This document shows, piece after piece, positions 19,241-28,528 of a DNA stretch of 64,000 nt. The position numbers and the translations under genes are program-made. Location: positions 2,418,001 through 2,482,000 of the forward strand of contig NZ_CP102850.1 in assembly GCF_024734075.1 (NCBI RefSeq). Direction: 5' to 3'. Origin of the DNA: Gordonia mangrovi. Lineage in GTDB: Bacteria; Actinomycetota; Actinomycetes; Mycobacteriales; Mycobacteriaceae. The first letter of the stretch is position 1. Each line of letters starts with the position of its first letter. The notes beneath the pieces were generated by a model. That model had not been told where the DNA came from, did not search any database, and saw only the letters and a program-made list of their open reading frames with translations.

Positions 19241-19963
19241 TCAGACGATGGTGTGACCCACCAACAGTCCGATCGCGTAGGTCACGACCATGGCGATCGC
19301 CCCGCCGACCACCACCCGCACCATCGGTCGCCACGGCCGGGACCCGCCGAGCGCGGCACCGGTCGCGCCGGTCAGGGCCAAGGCGACGAGCACGGCGACG
19401 AAGGCGACCGGGATACGCCAGTCGGGCGCGGGGAGAAGGATCGCGATGAGTGGCAGCAGGGCGCCGATGGTGAACGCCACGGCCGACGACCCGGCGGCCT
19501 GCCACGGATTGGTCAGCTCGTCGGGATCGATGCCCAGCTCGACATCGACATGCGCCTCGAACGCATCCTTGTCGGTGAGTTCCGTGGCGACCCGACACGC
19601 GGTGTCATGGCTGAGCCCTTTCGCCTCGTAGAGGCCCACGAGTTCGTCGAACTCCTCCTCGGGCTGCTCGTCGAGTTCGCGACGTTCCTTGTCCAGCAGA
19701 CTCTGCTCGGTGTCGCGCTGCGTGCTGACCGACACGTACTCACCCAATGCCATCGACACGGCACCGGCGGCGAGGCCGGCGATGCCCGCGGTGAAGATCG
19801 CGCCGCGGTCGGTGGTCGCGGCGGCGACACCGACGACGATGCCCGCGGTGGACACGATGCCGTCGTTGGCGCCGAGAACGCCGGCCCGCAACCAGTTCAG
19901 CCGATTGGACAGCGAACCCTGATGAGGTTCGCCGCTGTGCTGGTGCTCGGTCTCGGTGGCCAT
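19241..19963 (-). CDS. VIT1/CCC1-family iron/manganese transporter
   Basis: A 240-residue membrane protein of the VIT1/CCC1 family, which moves Fe2+ or Mn2+ across membranes. The N-terminal helix carries WLRAGVLGANDGIVSTAG, a family hallmark, followed by ALGEYVSVSTQRD. The central acidic cytoplasmic loop (about 85-150, rich in Glu/Asp) is the metal-binding domain. Three hydrophobic segments fill the C-terminal third. It lies upstream of dps on the same strand. An inserted palindromic repeat and vapBC lie on its other side. Confidence 0.88.
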   Translation of the reverse strand: MATETEHQHSGEPHQGSLSNRLNWLRAGVLGANDGIVSTAGIVVGVAAATTDRGAIFTAGIAGLAAGAVSMALGEYVSVSTQRDTEQSLLDKERRELDEQPEEEFDELVGLYEAKGLSHDTACRVATELTDKDAFEAHVDVELGIDPDELTNPWQAAGSSAVAFTIGALLPLIAILLPAPDWRIPVAFVAVLVALALTGATGAALGGSRPWRPMVRVVVGGAIAMVVTYAIGLLVGHTIV

Positions 19964-20035
19964 GGGTCAACTCAACTGGCACAGCACGATTCGCGCAAGG
20001 AAGGCAAACATTGCCTCAGCCGGGTGAGTCGTCGG

Positions 20036-20078
20036 CCCTTCGTGACGCACACTCGCTCCGTTCGCGTGCTCCTCAAGG
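20036..20078. repeat. Interspersed repeat, CCCTTCGTGACG type
   Basis: CCCTTCGTGACGC at the left and CCTCAAGG at the right enclose ACTCGCTCCGTTCGCG. In reverse orientation a related unit is at 40095-40136. Partial copies of the GCGTCACGAAGGG end occur at 50204-50216 and, as CCCTTCGTGACGC, inside pks13 at 14309-14325. The pattern resembles REP-like intergenic elements. Confidence 0.6.
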
Positions 20079-20115
20079 GGCGGCTTGGCGCGCTGAACTG
20101 CGCTCATGCAATCTT

Positions 20116-20129
20116 GCATGTTAACATGC
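20116..20129. promoter_or_regulatory. Palindromic operator in front of vapBC
   Basis: GCATGTTAACATGC is a perfect 14-bp palindrome that ends 4 nt before the vapB start. Type II antitoxins usually bind such sites to repress their own operon, so VapB-VapC binding is inferred. Confidence 0.7.
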
Positions 20130-20133
20130 GCAT

Positions 20134-20379
20134 ATGCCCAAGACGGTGCAGATCAGAGACATCGATGACGATGTGTATGCCGCGTTGGCCCGCCGCGCCG
20201 CAGAGGAGGGGATCAGCGTGCCGGAGTTGCTCCGTCGGGAAGCCGCACGGTTGGCGTCGCGGCCGTCGGTCGCCGAGTGGTTGCGACGCACCGGGCGCCG
20301 CCCATCGCAGATCTCGACCGCAGATGCCTTGAGCTCGCTCGATGACTGGCGCGGACAGTGGCCCGATGCTCGTCGTTGA
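20134..20379 (+). CDS. vapB: VapB/FitA-type antitoxin
   Basis: An 81-residue antitoxin. Residues 1-40 look like a ribbon-helix-helix DNA-binding domain (PKTVQIRDIDDDVYAALARR), and the C-terminal half, with tryptophans and charged residues, would wrap and block the toxin. It overlaps the toxin gene by 14 bp, so translation is coupled. The perfect palindrome just upstream suggests autoregulation. Family assignment rests on the fold pattern and the adjacent PIN-domain gene. Confidence 0.8.
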   Translation: MPKTVQIRDIDDDVYAALARRAAEEGISVPELLRREAARLASRPSVAEWLRRTGRRPSQISTADALSSLDDWRGQWPDARR

Positions 20380-20761
20380 CGCGTCATGCCTGTTCGAGGT
20401 GGTCGCCGACACGCCGCGCGCCGACGACATCCGCGCGCGTCTCGCAGCGGACACCGACCATGCCGCACCCGAGGTGATCGATGTCGAGGTACTCGGAGTG
20501 ATTCGCGCCCAATACCTTCGGGGGCGAATGGACGACACGGCGGCAGTATTGGCGGTCGACGATCTGCAGGACTGGCCGGGTGAACGGCACTCACACCGGT
20601 GGATGCTCGACCGTGTGTGGGACCTGCGCGATTCGGTTCGCGGCTGGGATGCCTTCTACGTCACGCTCGCCGAGGCCATGGATGCCACCTTGATCACCAT
20701 GGACGCGCGCTTGGCGCGAGCGCACGGCCCACGGTGTCGGATCGAGGTGCTCGGGCAGTGA
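20366..20761 (+). CDS. vapC: VapC toxin, PIN-domain ribonuclease
   Basis: A 131-residue PIN-domain RNase. The start at 20366 gives MLVVDASCLFEVV with the first catalytic aspartate at residue 5. The second acidic residue is in the EVIDVEVLGVIR helix, and the later aspartates lie in WDAFYVTLAEA and LITMDARLARA. The PIN acid set therefore appears complete. VapC proteins usually cut tRNA or rRNA when free of VapB. An in-frame ATG at 20342 was rejected because it would overlap vapB further and add non-homologous residues. Confidence 0.82.
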   Translation: MLVVDASCLFEVVADTPRADDIRARLAADTDHAAPEVIDVEVLGVIRAQYLRGRMDDTAAVLAVDDLQDWPGERHSHRWMLDRVWDLRDSVRGWDAFYVTLAEAMDATLITMDARLARAHGPRCRIEVLGQ

Positions 20762-20783
20762 ACCGCCGTCACACGACCTGCCG

Positions 20784-21674
20784 TCAGAAGACTCTCAGCC
20801 CCAACCGTCGCCGCAACCGCAGGTCGAGGACGTAGGCGAAGAGCATGCCGCGCATGAGGCGTCCGGTTGCGGGATCGAGGGCGCGGGCCACGCGCAGCGT
20901 CTGGTCGTAGAGACGCTCGTCGTCGGCGGTCCAGCGCCAGTGCATCATGGCGCGGAACTCCGGTGGCAGTCCCGCGTTGATCAGGTAGTTCATCGGCCGA
21001 CCGAGGACCTTGTGCGCCAACGTCCCCGCCGAACCGAACCGGTAGCGGAGAAAGGACAGGTCCGAGAGCTGTTGCAGGAGTGTGCGCACCGGTGGATCGA
21101 TCGTCATATCCGCGAGTTCATCGTCCCAGTATCGTTGCAGCTCCGCATAGCTGTTCGGCCACTGGTCGGGGCGCACGTTCAACGTGGTCCCCAACCATCG
21201 GGCGTCGCCGACGATGCGCTCGCGTTCGTTCTCGGACAGCGGCCCGTACAACAGCTCGTACTGATCGACGAAATACTTCATCAGGCACACCGCGACCCAC
21301 AACTGCAGACGCGAGTCGTTGGCGCTGTACCGAACCGGGCTCTCGGCGGTCGAGTAGACGAGGTCGTGGATGCGCCGCAGCTCCTCGTGGACGAAGCGTC
21401 GGTCCTCCTCGTCACCGAACAGCGCGACCGCCAGGAACGTACCGGTGGTGCGGGCCCGCTTGATCGGATGTTTGACCGCGCTGCCGGAGTCGACGCGGCT
21501 CTCCACCACCCCGTGCCCCACCTTCGGGTTGGCCAGCTGCATGATCACGTTCGCGCCGGCGATGGTGGGACCCAACCCCGTCACCAGGTCGCCGGTCCGG
21601 CGGATGCGGCGTCGGTGGCGAGATGCGCGGACATCCGCGACGTGCGCGTGCTGGTAGTGGTCGACGGTTGCCAT
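20784..21674 (-). CDS. MpaB-like oxygenase family protein (DUF2236)
   Basis: A protein of about 296 residues resembling the MpaB/latex-clearing (DUF2236) family, all-helical haem proteins. Motifs seen include HPIKRARTTGTFLAVALFG, WVAVCLMKYFVDQYE and the ending RLRRRLGLRVF. Function in this organism is unknown, and haem binding is inferred from family knowledge. Start choice is uncertain: ATG at 21674 gives MATVDHYQHAH, and an in-frame ATG at 21737 would add 21 residues. Neither has a good ribosome site. It converges on vapC with a 22-bp gap and lies just downstream of an embB-like gene on the same strand. Confidence 0.65.
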   Translation of the reverse strand: MATVDHYQHAHVADVRASRHRRRIRRTGDLVTGLGPTIAGANVIMQLANPKVGHGVVESRVDSGSAVKHPIKRARTTGTFLAVALFGDEEDRRFVHEELRRIHDLVYSTAESPVRYSANDSRLQLWVAVCLMKYFVDQYELLYGPLSENERERIVGDARWLGTTLNVRPDQWPNSYAELQRYWDDELADMTIDPPVRTLLQQLSDLSFLRYRFGSAGTLAHKVLGRPMNYLINAGLPPEFRAMMHWRWTADDERLYDQTLRVARALDPATGRLMRGMLFAYVLDLRLRRRLGLRVF

Positions 21675-21767
21675 GGCCCCATCATGCGTGCAGAACTCGC
21701 CTTCTGGGTCGGAAACCGACACGAAACGCAACGTCATGTAGACACAACCGTGACGTGCGATGCGGAC

Positions 21768-24700
21768 TCAGTACCCGCTCGACCGCATCGGTGCCGGGTC
21801 GTAGAGTCCGGACCGGCGTGCCGTCCCGAGGTCGAGTTCGGCCGGCGGCGCCGGGTCGATCTCGGCGAAGCGTTGCAGCCCGCCCCAGTCGCGACCCCAG
21901 TTGTTGCGTAGGTAGGTCGGCAGCAGGGTCGGCGTGAGCATCGCCTCGGTGATGCCCAGCGGTCCGCCGGCCTTACCCGACATCCAGGTCTGGCTGTTCT
22001 TCCGCGTCGCCTCCGCGTCGGGCATGATCCGCCACTGCGGCACCTCGAGCACGCCGTTGGACACCGCCATCGGCTGTTGGCAGGGGAAGACCAAACCGGG
22101 CAGCCAGTCGATGAACACCGGATCGGTGGTGCCCACGACGTCGTTGAGTGTCTGCAGCGTGGTGACGCGGGGCGGGGTGATGGCCACCCATTCCGACGGT
22201 GCACCGGCGGTGTCGCGCACCTGAACGCGCACCACGTCCGCGCGCGGCGGAGCGTCGGCCAGCGGATAACGCAGGTTGCGCCAGATCGGCACCTCGCCGA
22301 TGTCGATCGGCGACATCATCCCCACCGGGGTGACGCTGCCGTCGGCCTCGGTCCGGCCGAACTGCATGGTCACCTGCTGACCCGGATGCAGCACCCCCAG
22401 TCCGTCGACGGCCTCCACCGAGCCCGCGACGGCGATCGTCAGCAGCGGCGCATCGTCACTGCGGGGCGGTAGTTGGTACCAGTCGGTGGTCAGCGAGCCG
22501 GTGCCGGAGGGGGAGCCGTAGCTGCCCAGCACGGGGGTGTTCGCCGGGTTCAGGCCGAACGGCAGACTCACGGTGGAGCCATTGACGCCCCGCGCACCTT
22601 GGCCACCCTCGGTGCCGCCCTGCGCGGATTCGCTGGTCTCGGTGGACTCGTCGGCGCCGGCGCCGGTCTGAGCGGTGTTCTGCGCCGACGTCGTCGCGGC
22701 GTCCTGATCCTCGGTGGAGTCGATCGACAGCCGGTTGGGCACGCCGTTCGGGGTGAAACCGGGCGGGGTCGTGGAACCGGCCAGCGCCGCCGAGATGTCC
22801 GGTGCCGCACGCCCGTCGACGGCCGCCGGCGCCAGCAGCCCGGTATTCGGGTCCGCCTCCACCAGGACATCGTCGGCCAGCGCACACTCGTTGCCGGTCA
22901 ACGCGCGGGCATTGGACTTCAGCCACGACCAGCTGTCGCGCTGCTCGTAGGCACCCTTGACGAAGGACAGCACCATGAAGATCACCATGAACGCCGAGAT
23001 CACCGGGAGCGGTGAGAACTTCAGCTTCGACAGCCGGCCGGTGCCACCGCGGGTGCGGGTCTGCTCGTCGACGTAGTCGTCGCGGAAGTGGAACCACAGG
23101 CCGACCAGCGCGGTCAGGACCGCGATGACCAGAATGGCCCAGCCGACCTTGATCCCCGCGATCGACGGCGGCCGATCCCACCACGGAATGCCGAAGCTGC
23201 CCACGAACCACCAGCCGTTGGTGCCGGTGAACGAGATGGCGGTGACCCCGAGGACTGCGGCGGCGAAGAACGTCCGGTTGCGCCGGGAGCGCAGGATCGC
23301 CGGGGCCATCATGGCGCCGGCCGCAGCCGCCAGGCCACCGGCGATGCCGGCGTACACACCGAAATGGTGCGTCCATTTGGTGGGGGTGAACGCGATGAAG
23401 AACATCGTGCCCAGCGTGACCGCGATGAGCCGCCAGATCGGGGCGCGGGCAACGCCGTTGGGGTGCTCGCGACGCAGCAGCCGCAGCAGCACCACCACCA
23501 GGCACAAGATCATGATCAGCACACCGAACCGACGCGCGAGGGTGCCGTCGGCGGTCGGCAGGATCAGGTAGTAGTAGCGCACCGGTTCCGACCACCACTC
23601 CAGGGTGGGGCCGACGTCGGAGGCGACCTTGTTACCGGCGATGAGCGGCGCCAACGGTTGATCGAGGAAGATCTGATACAGCACGGCGGTGCCGGCGGCC
23701 AGGATCGGTGCGAGCAGGGGCAGCAGGCCGTCCCGGTGCCGTCGGGTCACCAACGTCTTGATGATCGGCCGGATGCCGGCGAGCAGCGCCGCGACGGCCA
23801 TCAGTCCGCCCGGAGCGAGGGCGAGGGTGAATGCGGCGGTCACCACGGCGACGGCGTAGGGCAGCAACCGGCGGGTGGCGATGGCGCGTTCCACACAGCA
23901 CCAGGTGAGCAACGCACCGACGGCCTCGGCCGGTTCGGGTCGCAGACCGTTGTTGTAGGGCAACCAGATCGCCAGGAACACGAACGCCGCCGACCACACC
24001 GCCGGGGTGCTGTTGCGGACCGCACGCCCGAGGCGCGGGATCACCTCCCGGCTGATCAGCCACCAGCCGAGCAGACCGAGCAGGAACGCGGGGAGTCGCA
24101 TCCACGGCGCGGCGAGGCTGACGTGCGTCATCGCCGAGATGACCTGGAAATGCCAGCCGAACGGGTCCTGGGGCACACCGAAATAGCGGAAGTAGTTGTC
24201 TGCGTAGCCCGCTTCGCCGGCGATGCGGCCGACGGTGAAGTTGTAGCCGTCGTCGGAGGTGTTGGCCCCGGCGATCCACCAGAACGCGAGGATGGCGAAC
24301 ACCGCGATGTCCGGGCCCCGGATGGTCCACCAGCCCGACGGCAGGAAACGCTTGTGGCTGCGTCGGTCCGCGCGGTCGAGGACGCCGAGCGCGATCAGCG
24401 ACAGGAGCGTCATGAGAATGCCGATCACGATCACCGCGACCTTGAGCGGCGAGGGGGTGCTGACGTAGCGGGTGTCGATGGTGGCGTGCAGCGACAGACC
24501 GTCGCGCGATGCGGTGTCCGGCAGGTCGGTGTAGACGCCGACGACCTGCGGTCGCATCTCGTGGTCCGGTACCGAGTAGGTGTGCAGGCCGTCGCCGCTG
24601 ACGTTGTCGACGCGTGCCTGTACGCCGTCACCGTCGGCGTGGAACACGATGCGGCAGTCCGGGTTCGCCTGTGCCGCGGCGCGCGGCGTGGTGAGGATGA

Positions 24701-25085
24701 CCACGTCACGGTCGGTGACGAGCAACGCGTCGGAGGTCGCACGGATCATCAGAGCCCGTGCCGCGGCGTCCTGCCCGCCGGCTGGGATGGTGGATAACAG
24801 CATGCCGCCGGAAGCGGGTAGCTCGGCCGCGAGTGCACACGGCACCGAGACGTCCATGTCGATCGGCACATACGACACCAACGGCGCGGCCACGTTGCCG
24901 ACCCCGTCGCCCTGCGGCCAGTTCAGTTCCGCGGTGGACTGATTGACCGGCAGCAGCGGCGTGACGATCGCGAGGAGAAAGCCGAGCAGCCCGGCCACCG
25001 CCGCGACGATCTTGGCGGTCCGGTGATCGATGCGCGGCCGACGCTTGCCGGTCGAGGGCGCGTCGGTCGTCGGTGTGTCAGTCAT
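21768..25085 (-). CDS. embB: EmbB-like arabinosyltransferase, copy 1
   Basis: A 1105-residue membrane arabinosyltransferase (GT-C fold) that extends cell-wall arabinan from decaprenyl-phospho-arabinose. After a first membrane segment (about 25-45) comes a periplasmic domain, then many helices (about 215-720), then a C-terminal carbohydrate-binding domain ending DLGTARRSGLYDPAPMR. It resembles EmbB in YYYLILPTADGTLARRFG and the ending. The catalytic pair is Asp278-Asp279 (NTSDDGYNFTV). Val285 occupies the Met306 position and Gln306 the Glu327 position of M. tuberculosis EmbB. FTPTKWTHHFG is intact. ATG at 25085 overlaps the upstream embA-like stop by 8 bp (ATGACTGA), so the two form an operon. 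Confidence 0.88.
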   Translation of the reverse strand: MTDTPTTDAPSTGKRRPRIDHRTAKIVAAVAGLLGFLLAIVTPLLPVNQSTAELNWPQGDGVGNVAAPLVSYVPIDMDVSVPCALAAELPASGGMLLSTIPAGGQDAAARALMIRATSDALLVTDRDVVILTTPRAAAQANPDCRIVFHADGDGVQARVDNVSGDGLHTYSVPDHEMRPQVVGVYTDLPDTASRDGLSLHATIDTRYVSTPSPLKVAVIVIGILMTLLSLIALGVLDRADRRSHKRFLPSGWWTIRGPDIAVFAILAFWWIAGANTSDDGYNFTVGRIAGEAGYADNYFRYFGVPQDPFGWHFQVISAMTHVSLAAPWMRLPAFLLGLLGWWLISREVIPRLGRAVRNSTPAVWSAAFVFLAIWLPYNNGLRPEPAEAVGALLTWCCVERAIATRRLLPYAVAVVTAAFTLALAPGGLMAVAALLAGIRPIIKTLVTRRHRDGLLPLLAPILAAGTAVLYQIFLDQPLAPLIAGNKVASDVGPTLEWWSEPVRYYYLILPTADGTLARRFGVLIMILCLVVVLLRLLRREHPNGVARAPIWRLIAVTLGTMFFIAFTPTKWTHHFGVYAGIAGGLAAAAGAMMAPAILRSRRNRTFFAAAVLGVTAISFTGTNGWWFVGSFGIPWWDRPPSIAGIKVGWAILVIAVLTALVGLWFHFRDDYVDEQTRTRGGTGRLSKLKFSPLPVISAFMVIFMVLSFVKGAYEQRDSWSWLKSNARALTGNECALADDVLVEADPNTGLLAPAAVDGRAAPDISAALAGSTTPPGFTPNGVPNRLSIDSTEDQDAATTSAQNTAQTGAGADESTETSESAQGGTEGGQGARGVNGSTVSLPFGLNPANTPVLGSYGSPSGTGSLTTDWYQLPPRSDDAPLLTIAVAGSVEAVDGLGVLHPGQQVTMQFGRTEADGSVTPVGMMSPIDIGEVPIWRNLRYPLADAPPRADVVRVQVRDTAGAPSEWVAITPPRVTTLQTLNDVVGTTDPVFIDWLPGLVFPCQQPMAVSNGVLEVPQWRIMPDAEATRKNSQTWMSGKAGGPLGITEAMLTPTLLPTYLRNNWGRDWGGLQRFAEIDPAPPAELDLGTARRSGLYDPAPMRSSGY

Positions 25086-28000
25086 CGGATTGCGGCTCCA
25101 CCCTGATCGAACCGGTGCGCGACCAGCCCCATTGCGTCGATTGCGTTGTGTCCAGCGCGACGTCGGCGGCGTCCGGGACCAGCGGCGTGAGCCGTTCCAG
25201 CGCACCCCATTCCCGCGTCCAGTCGTCCTTCAGGTACGTCGGCACGGCCTGCGCCGACGTCGTCGACTCGGAGATCGACAGCAGCCCACCGTCGGCCCCG
25301 GCCTGCCACGTCTTCGACTGCGAGTTGGTGAACGGATAGTCGCCCATGATGCGCCACTGCGGCACCTCGGCCACCCCGTTGCTGATCCGCAGCGGTCGCT
25401 GGCACGGGAAGTGCGCGGCGACGATGAAGTCGATCAGGGTCGGCGCCTGCGACCCGACCACCTGCTGCAACGTCTGCAGGCGCGGTGCGCGCGGCGGTGT
25501 GACGGCGATGAACTGGTCGCGGCCCAGGTTGTTGTCGGCCAGATCCAATCGCATCACGGTGGCGCGCGGCGGTGCGGAACTCATCGGGATGCGCAGGTTG
25601 CGCCACGGCCGGTTGGTGATCACCGGTCCGGGATCGATCGGCAACACATCCGGGCCCAGCTGAACGAATTCCCCGTCCGGGCCGGGCCGGCCGAACTGCA
25701 CCACCAGCTGCTGCCCGAAGATGCGGACCCCGAAGGTGTCGATGGTGGAGACCGCCCCCGCGACGCTGAACACCAGCAGCGGGGACACCGCGCGGTCGGC
25801 GGGCAGCTCGTACCAACCGGTGGTCATCCGCGCCTCGCCCGGGTACCCGTAGCTGCCGAGCACCGGGGTGGTGGCCGGGTCCAGGCCGTAGGGCAATGCG
25901 GCCGTCGACCCGTTCACGGTGCGCGGGCCACGCCCACCGGTGGTGCCGGCACCGAGACCTCCGGTGATCGCGAACGGCCGCGAGAAACTGGCCGACACGT
26001 TCATCTGGCCGGGCCGCTGGTTGCCTGGGTCGGGCAGCAGGTCGTTCGGGATGCCGCCGGGGGTGAAGCCCACCGGGTCGGCGCCGCTCAACGCGGCAGA
26101 AAGCGACTGGTCATCAGCCGGCTGCAGCATGCCCGCATTGGGGTCCGGTTCCACCAGCACCTCGGTGGCCATGCCGCAGGTGTTGCCACCGATGGCATCG
26201 AGATTCTCGGCGAGCACCGTGGTCGCCGGGTAGCGGGTGACCGCAGCCTTGGCGAAGACCAGCACCTCGGCGATCACCATCAGACCGGCGACCACCGCGA
26301 TCGGTGAGGACGCCAGAAACAGTCGCCGCCGGTCGGCACGGCTCTCGTCGGGTCCCTCGCCGGCGTGCGCGAGACCCTTGTTCTCCACGTAGTCCAACCG
26401 CAGGTGCTGCCACACCGCGATCGCCGCGGCGATGACCGCCAGGATCAGGAACATCGTCGACACCGGCCGGCCGGCCAGCACCGGGGCGCGGTCGAACCAG
26501 GAGATGGCGTACTCGTAGGCGAACGGCCACGAGTTGTAGCCGGCCGTCGCAGCGGCCAGCGCGAACAGCAGGCCCGAGATGAACACGGTCAGGTTGCGGG
26601 CCGACCGTGCCGCCGACTGGGCCACCGCCAGTGTCGCGGTGGCCGCCAACGCCGCGGCGAGCCCGGCGAAGATGCCGAACTGGATCGTCCACTTGGTGGG
26701 GGTGAACGCCAGCAGCAGCAGCGTGACGCCCACGGCGCCGACGAGCCGCCACGCGGGGCCGGGATCGACCCCGCGGATACGGGTGCGTCGCAGCAGGACG
26801 GCCACCGTCACGATCAGCGCGGCGAGCAGCAGTAGCACCGGTACCCGGCGGGTGAGGGAGCCGTCGTCGGTGGTCACCGAGATGAAGTAGTAGCGCAGGT
26901 ACTCCTGATGCCAGCTGATCACCGGACCCACCTGGTAGCGGATCTTCATCGCCTCCAGCACGGTGGCCAGGGTCTGGTCCCGAAACACCACCACCAGCAC
27001 CAGCAGCCCGGCCGCGGTGATCGGCGCCAGCAACGCCACCGTGCCCGACTCGCGACGACGATCGAGCAGGACATGCAGCAGCGGCCGTGCCGACACCAGC
27101 AGGATGGCGATCGCGATCACACCGTGCGGGGCCAGCGCCAGAGTGAAGCCGGCGGCGATCGCGGCGAGCGCGGCGGGCAGCAACCGTCGGGTGGCGATGG
27201 CCTGTTCGGCCGCCCACCAGGTGAGCACCGAGCCGAGCACGATCATCGTCTCGCTGCGCAGGCCGCTGTTGAACGGCAGCCAGAAGGCGAGGAAGACCAG
27301 CGCGGCGGCCCAGATCGCCCAGCCGCTGCGGCGCACCGCCCCGCCGAGTCGGGGCAGCAGGACGCGGCTGAGCACAAACCACGAAGCCAGCCCGGCCAGC
27401 AGGGGCGGGATGTGCATCCACAGCAGCGACGGGGAGATGGCCGACCAGTGCGCCAGGAAGCTGTAGTACCAGTCGAACGGCGCCTCGGGGATGCCGTACC
27501 AGCGGTAGTAGTTCGCGAGGTAACCAGAGGCGTCGGCGGTGCGCCCCATGTTCAGGATGTAGCCGTCGTCGGCGGTACCGGCGCCCAGCACGGTCCACAC
27601 GAGCAACGTTCCGGTGACGACGATGTCGGCGGGGCCGGGCACGGCGAGCCGCCATCGTGAGCGGGTGCGCTGTCCGATCCGGCGGTGATAGCCGTGGATG
27701 CGGTCGAGGAGCCCGAGCGCGACCAACGCCACCAGCACGGCGATCACCGCGAGCACCATCACGACCAGTTTCAGCGCGGTCGGTGAGCTGACGTAGCGGT
27801 TGTCGATCTCGACATGCACCCGCAAGCCGTCGTCTCCCGCAGCCGCGGCCTGTGCGCCGGACAGGTTGGAGAAGATGCCGTCGACCTGCGGGCGTTTGTC
27901 CGGCGGCAGGGTCGTCGGCTCGCCGAGTCCGACGAATTGCGCGCCGGGACCGGACGGCCGGGAGAAGATTCGTAGGTCACTGCATTGCGACAGCGTCTCA

Positions 28001-28410
28001 CGCGGCGTGCTGGCCGCGAGAGTGTTGCGGAAGGTCACCGACACGCTGTCGGAGCCGGCGGTGACGTAGAGGGCCGACGACCTGCTCCGGGGGGCGTCGG
28101 TCGGCATCGTCGTCAGCACTTCGCCGACCGGTGCGGAGGCGAGCACGCTGCACGGGATGGTCGCGTCGACCGATTGTGGGGTCTGCGCGATCAGCGGCGC
28201 CACCACCGACGACGATTCGGCAGACAGTTGCTGGCCCTGCGGCCACTCGAAGGAGGCGTCGGTGGATTCGACCGGCAGGAACGGGGTGATTACGCACAGG
28301 ACGGCCCCGACGATGCCGGCGACGATCGCCACCGTGCGTGCGGTGCCCGCGGACACCCTGGCTCTGGGCTGCGCCACGTCGGACGCAGCGTTCGGGGCTG
28401 TCACAGGCAC
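25078..28410 (-). CDS. embA: EmbA-like arabinosyltransferase, copy 1
   Basis: A 1110-residue arabinosyltransferase. It resembles M. tuberculosis EmbA in the segments VVVFRDQTLATVLEA, YQVGPVISWHQEYLRYYF, FTPTKWTIQFG and EPDPNAGMLQPA. The catalytic Asp281-Asp282 lies in GTADDGYILNM, and the Glu of IPEAPFDW is kept. GTG at 28410 lies 8 nt after a TAGCAT hexamer on the minus strand and has no ribosome site, so it may be leaderless. It heads a two-gene embA-embB unit and is divergent from a second such unit starting at 28529. In mycobacteria EmbA and EmbB form a heterodimer that makes the 3,5-branch of arabinan. Confidence 0.88.
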   Translation of the reverse strand: MPVTAPNAASDVAQPRARVSAGTARTVAIVAGIVGAVLCVITPFLPVESTDASFEWPQGQQLSAESSSVVAPLIAQTPQSVDATIPCSVLASAPVGEVLTTMPTDAPRSRSSALYVTAGSDSVSVTFRNTLAASTPRETLSQCSDLRIFSRPSGPGAQFVGLGEPTTLPPDKRPQVDGIFSNLSGAQAAAAGDDGLRVHVEIDNRYVSSPTALKLVVMVLAVIAVLVALVALGLLDRIHGYHRRIGQRTRSRWRLAVPGPADIVVTGTLLVWTVLGAGTADDGYILNMGRTADASGYLANYYRWYGIPEAPFDWYYSFLAHWSAISPSLLWMHIPPLLAGLASWFVLSRVLLPRLGGAVRRSGWAIWAAALVFLAFWLPFNSGLRSETMIVLGSVLTWWAAEQAIATRRLLPAALAAIAAGFTLALAPHGVIAIAILLVSARPLLHVLLDRRRESGTVALLAPITAAGLLVLVVVFRDQTLATVLEAMKIRYQVGPVISWHQEYLRYYFISVTTDDGSLTRRVPVLLLLAALIVTVAVLLRRTRIRGVDPGPAWRLVGAVGVTLLLLAFTPTKWTIQFGIFAGLAAALAATATLAVAQSAARSARNLTVFISGLLFALAAATAGYNSWPFAYEYAISWFDRAPVLAGRPVSTMFLILAVIAAAIAVWQHLRLDYVENKGLAHAGEGPDESRADRRRLFLASSPIAVVAGLMVIAEVLVFAKAAVTRYPATTVLAENLDAIGGNTCGMATEVLVEPDPNAGMLQPADDQSLSAALSGADPVGFTPGGIPNDLLPDPGNQRPGQMNVSASFSRPFAITGGLGAGTTGGRGPRTVNGSTAALPYGLDPATTPVLGSYGYPGEARMTTGWYELPADRAVSPLLVFSVAGAVSTIDTFGVRIFGQQLVVQFGRPGPDGEFVQLGPDVLPIDPGPVITNRPWRNLRIPMSSAPPRATVMRLDLADNNLGRDQFIAVTPPRAPRLQTLQQVVGSQAPTLIDFIVAAHFPCQRPLRISNGVAEVPQWRIMGDYPFTNSQSKTWQAGADGGLLSISESTTSAQAVPTYLKDDWTREWGALERLTPLVPDAADVALDTTQSTQWGWSRTGSIRVEPQSDD

Positions 28411-28528
28411 GATGTCTGATGCTAAGCGACTTCGCTGCGAGTACCTAGTTCAACGGCCGGTGCAGCACAGTGCTCCGGGCAGAGCGGCTCACCGTACTTT
28501 CAGGACGGTCGATTAGGGTCACCGACTG
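28411..28528. promoter_or_regulatory. Divergent promoter region between the two embA-embB units
   Basis: A 118-bp gap separates two head-to-head embA-like genes. On the minus strand, TAGCAT (plus positions 28419-28424) lies 8 nt before the GTG at 28410. On the plus strand, TAGGGT (28514-28519) lies 9 nt before the ATG at 28529. Neither gene has a ribosome site, consistent with leaderless starts on both sides. Shared control of both units is possible but not shown. Confidence 0.5.

Noticed and set aside
19007..20332. A 441-codon plus-strand frame opposite dps and the VIT gene
   Set aside because: Overlaps two clear genes and vapB in other frames; no domain.
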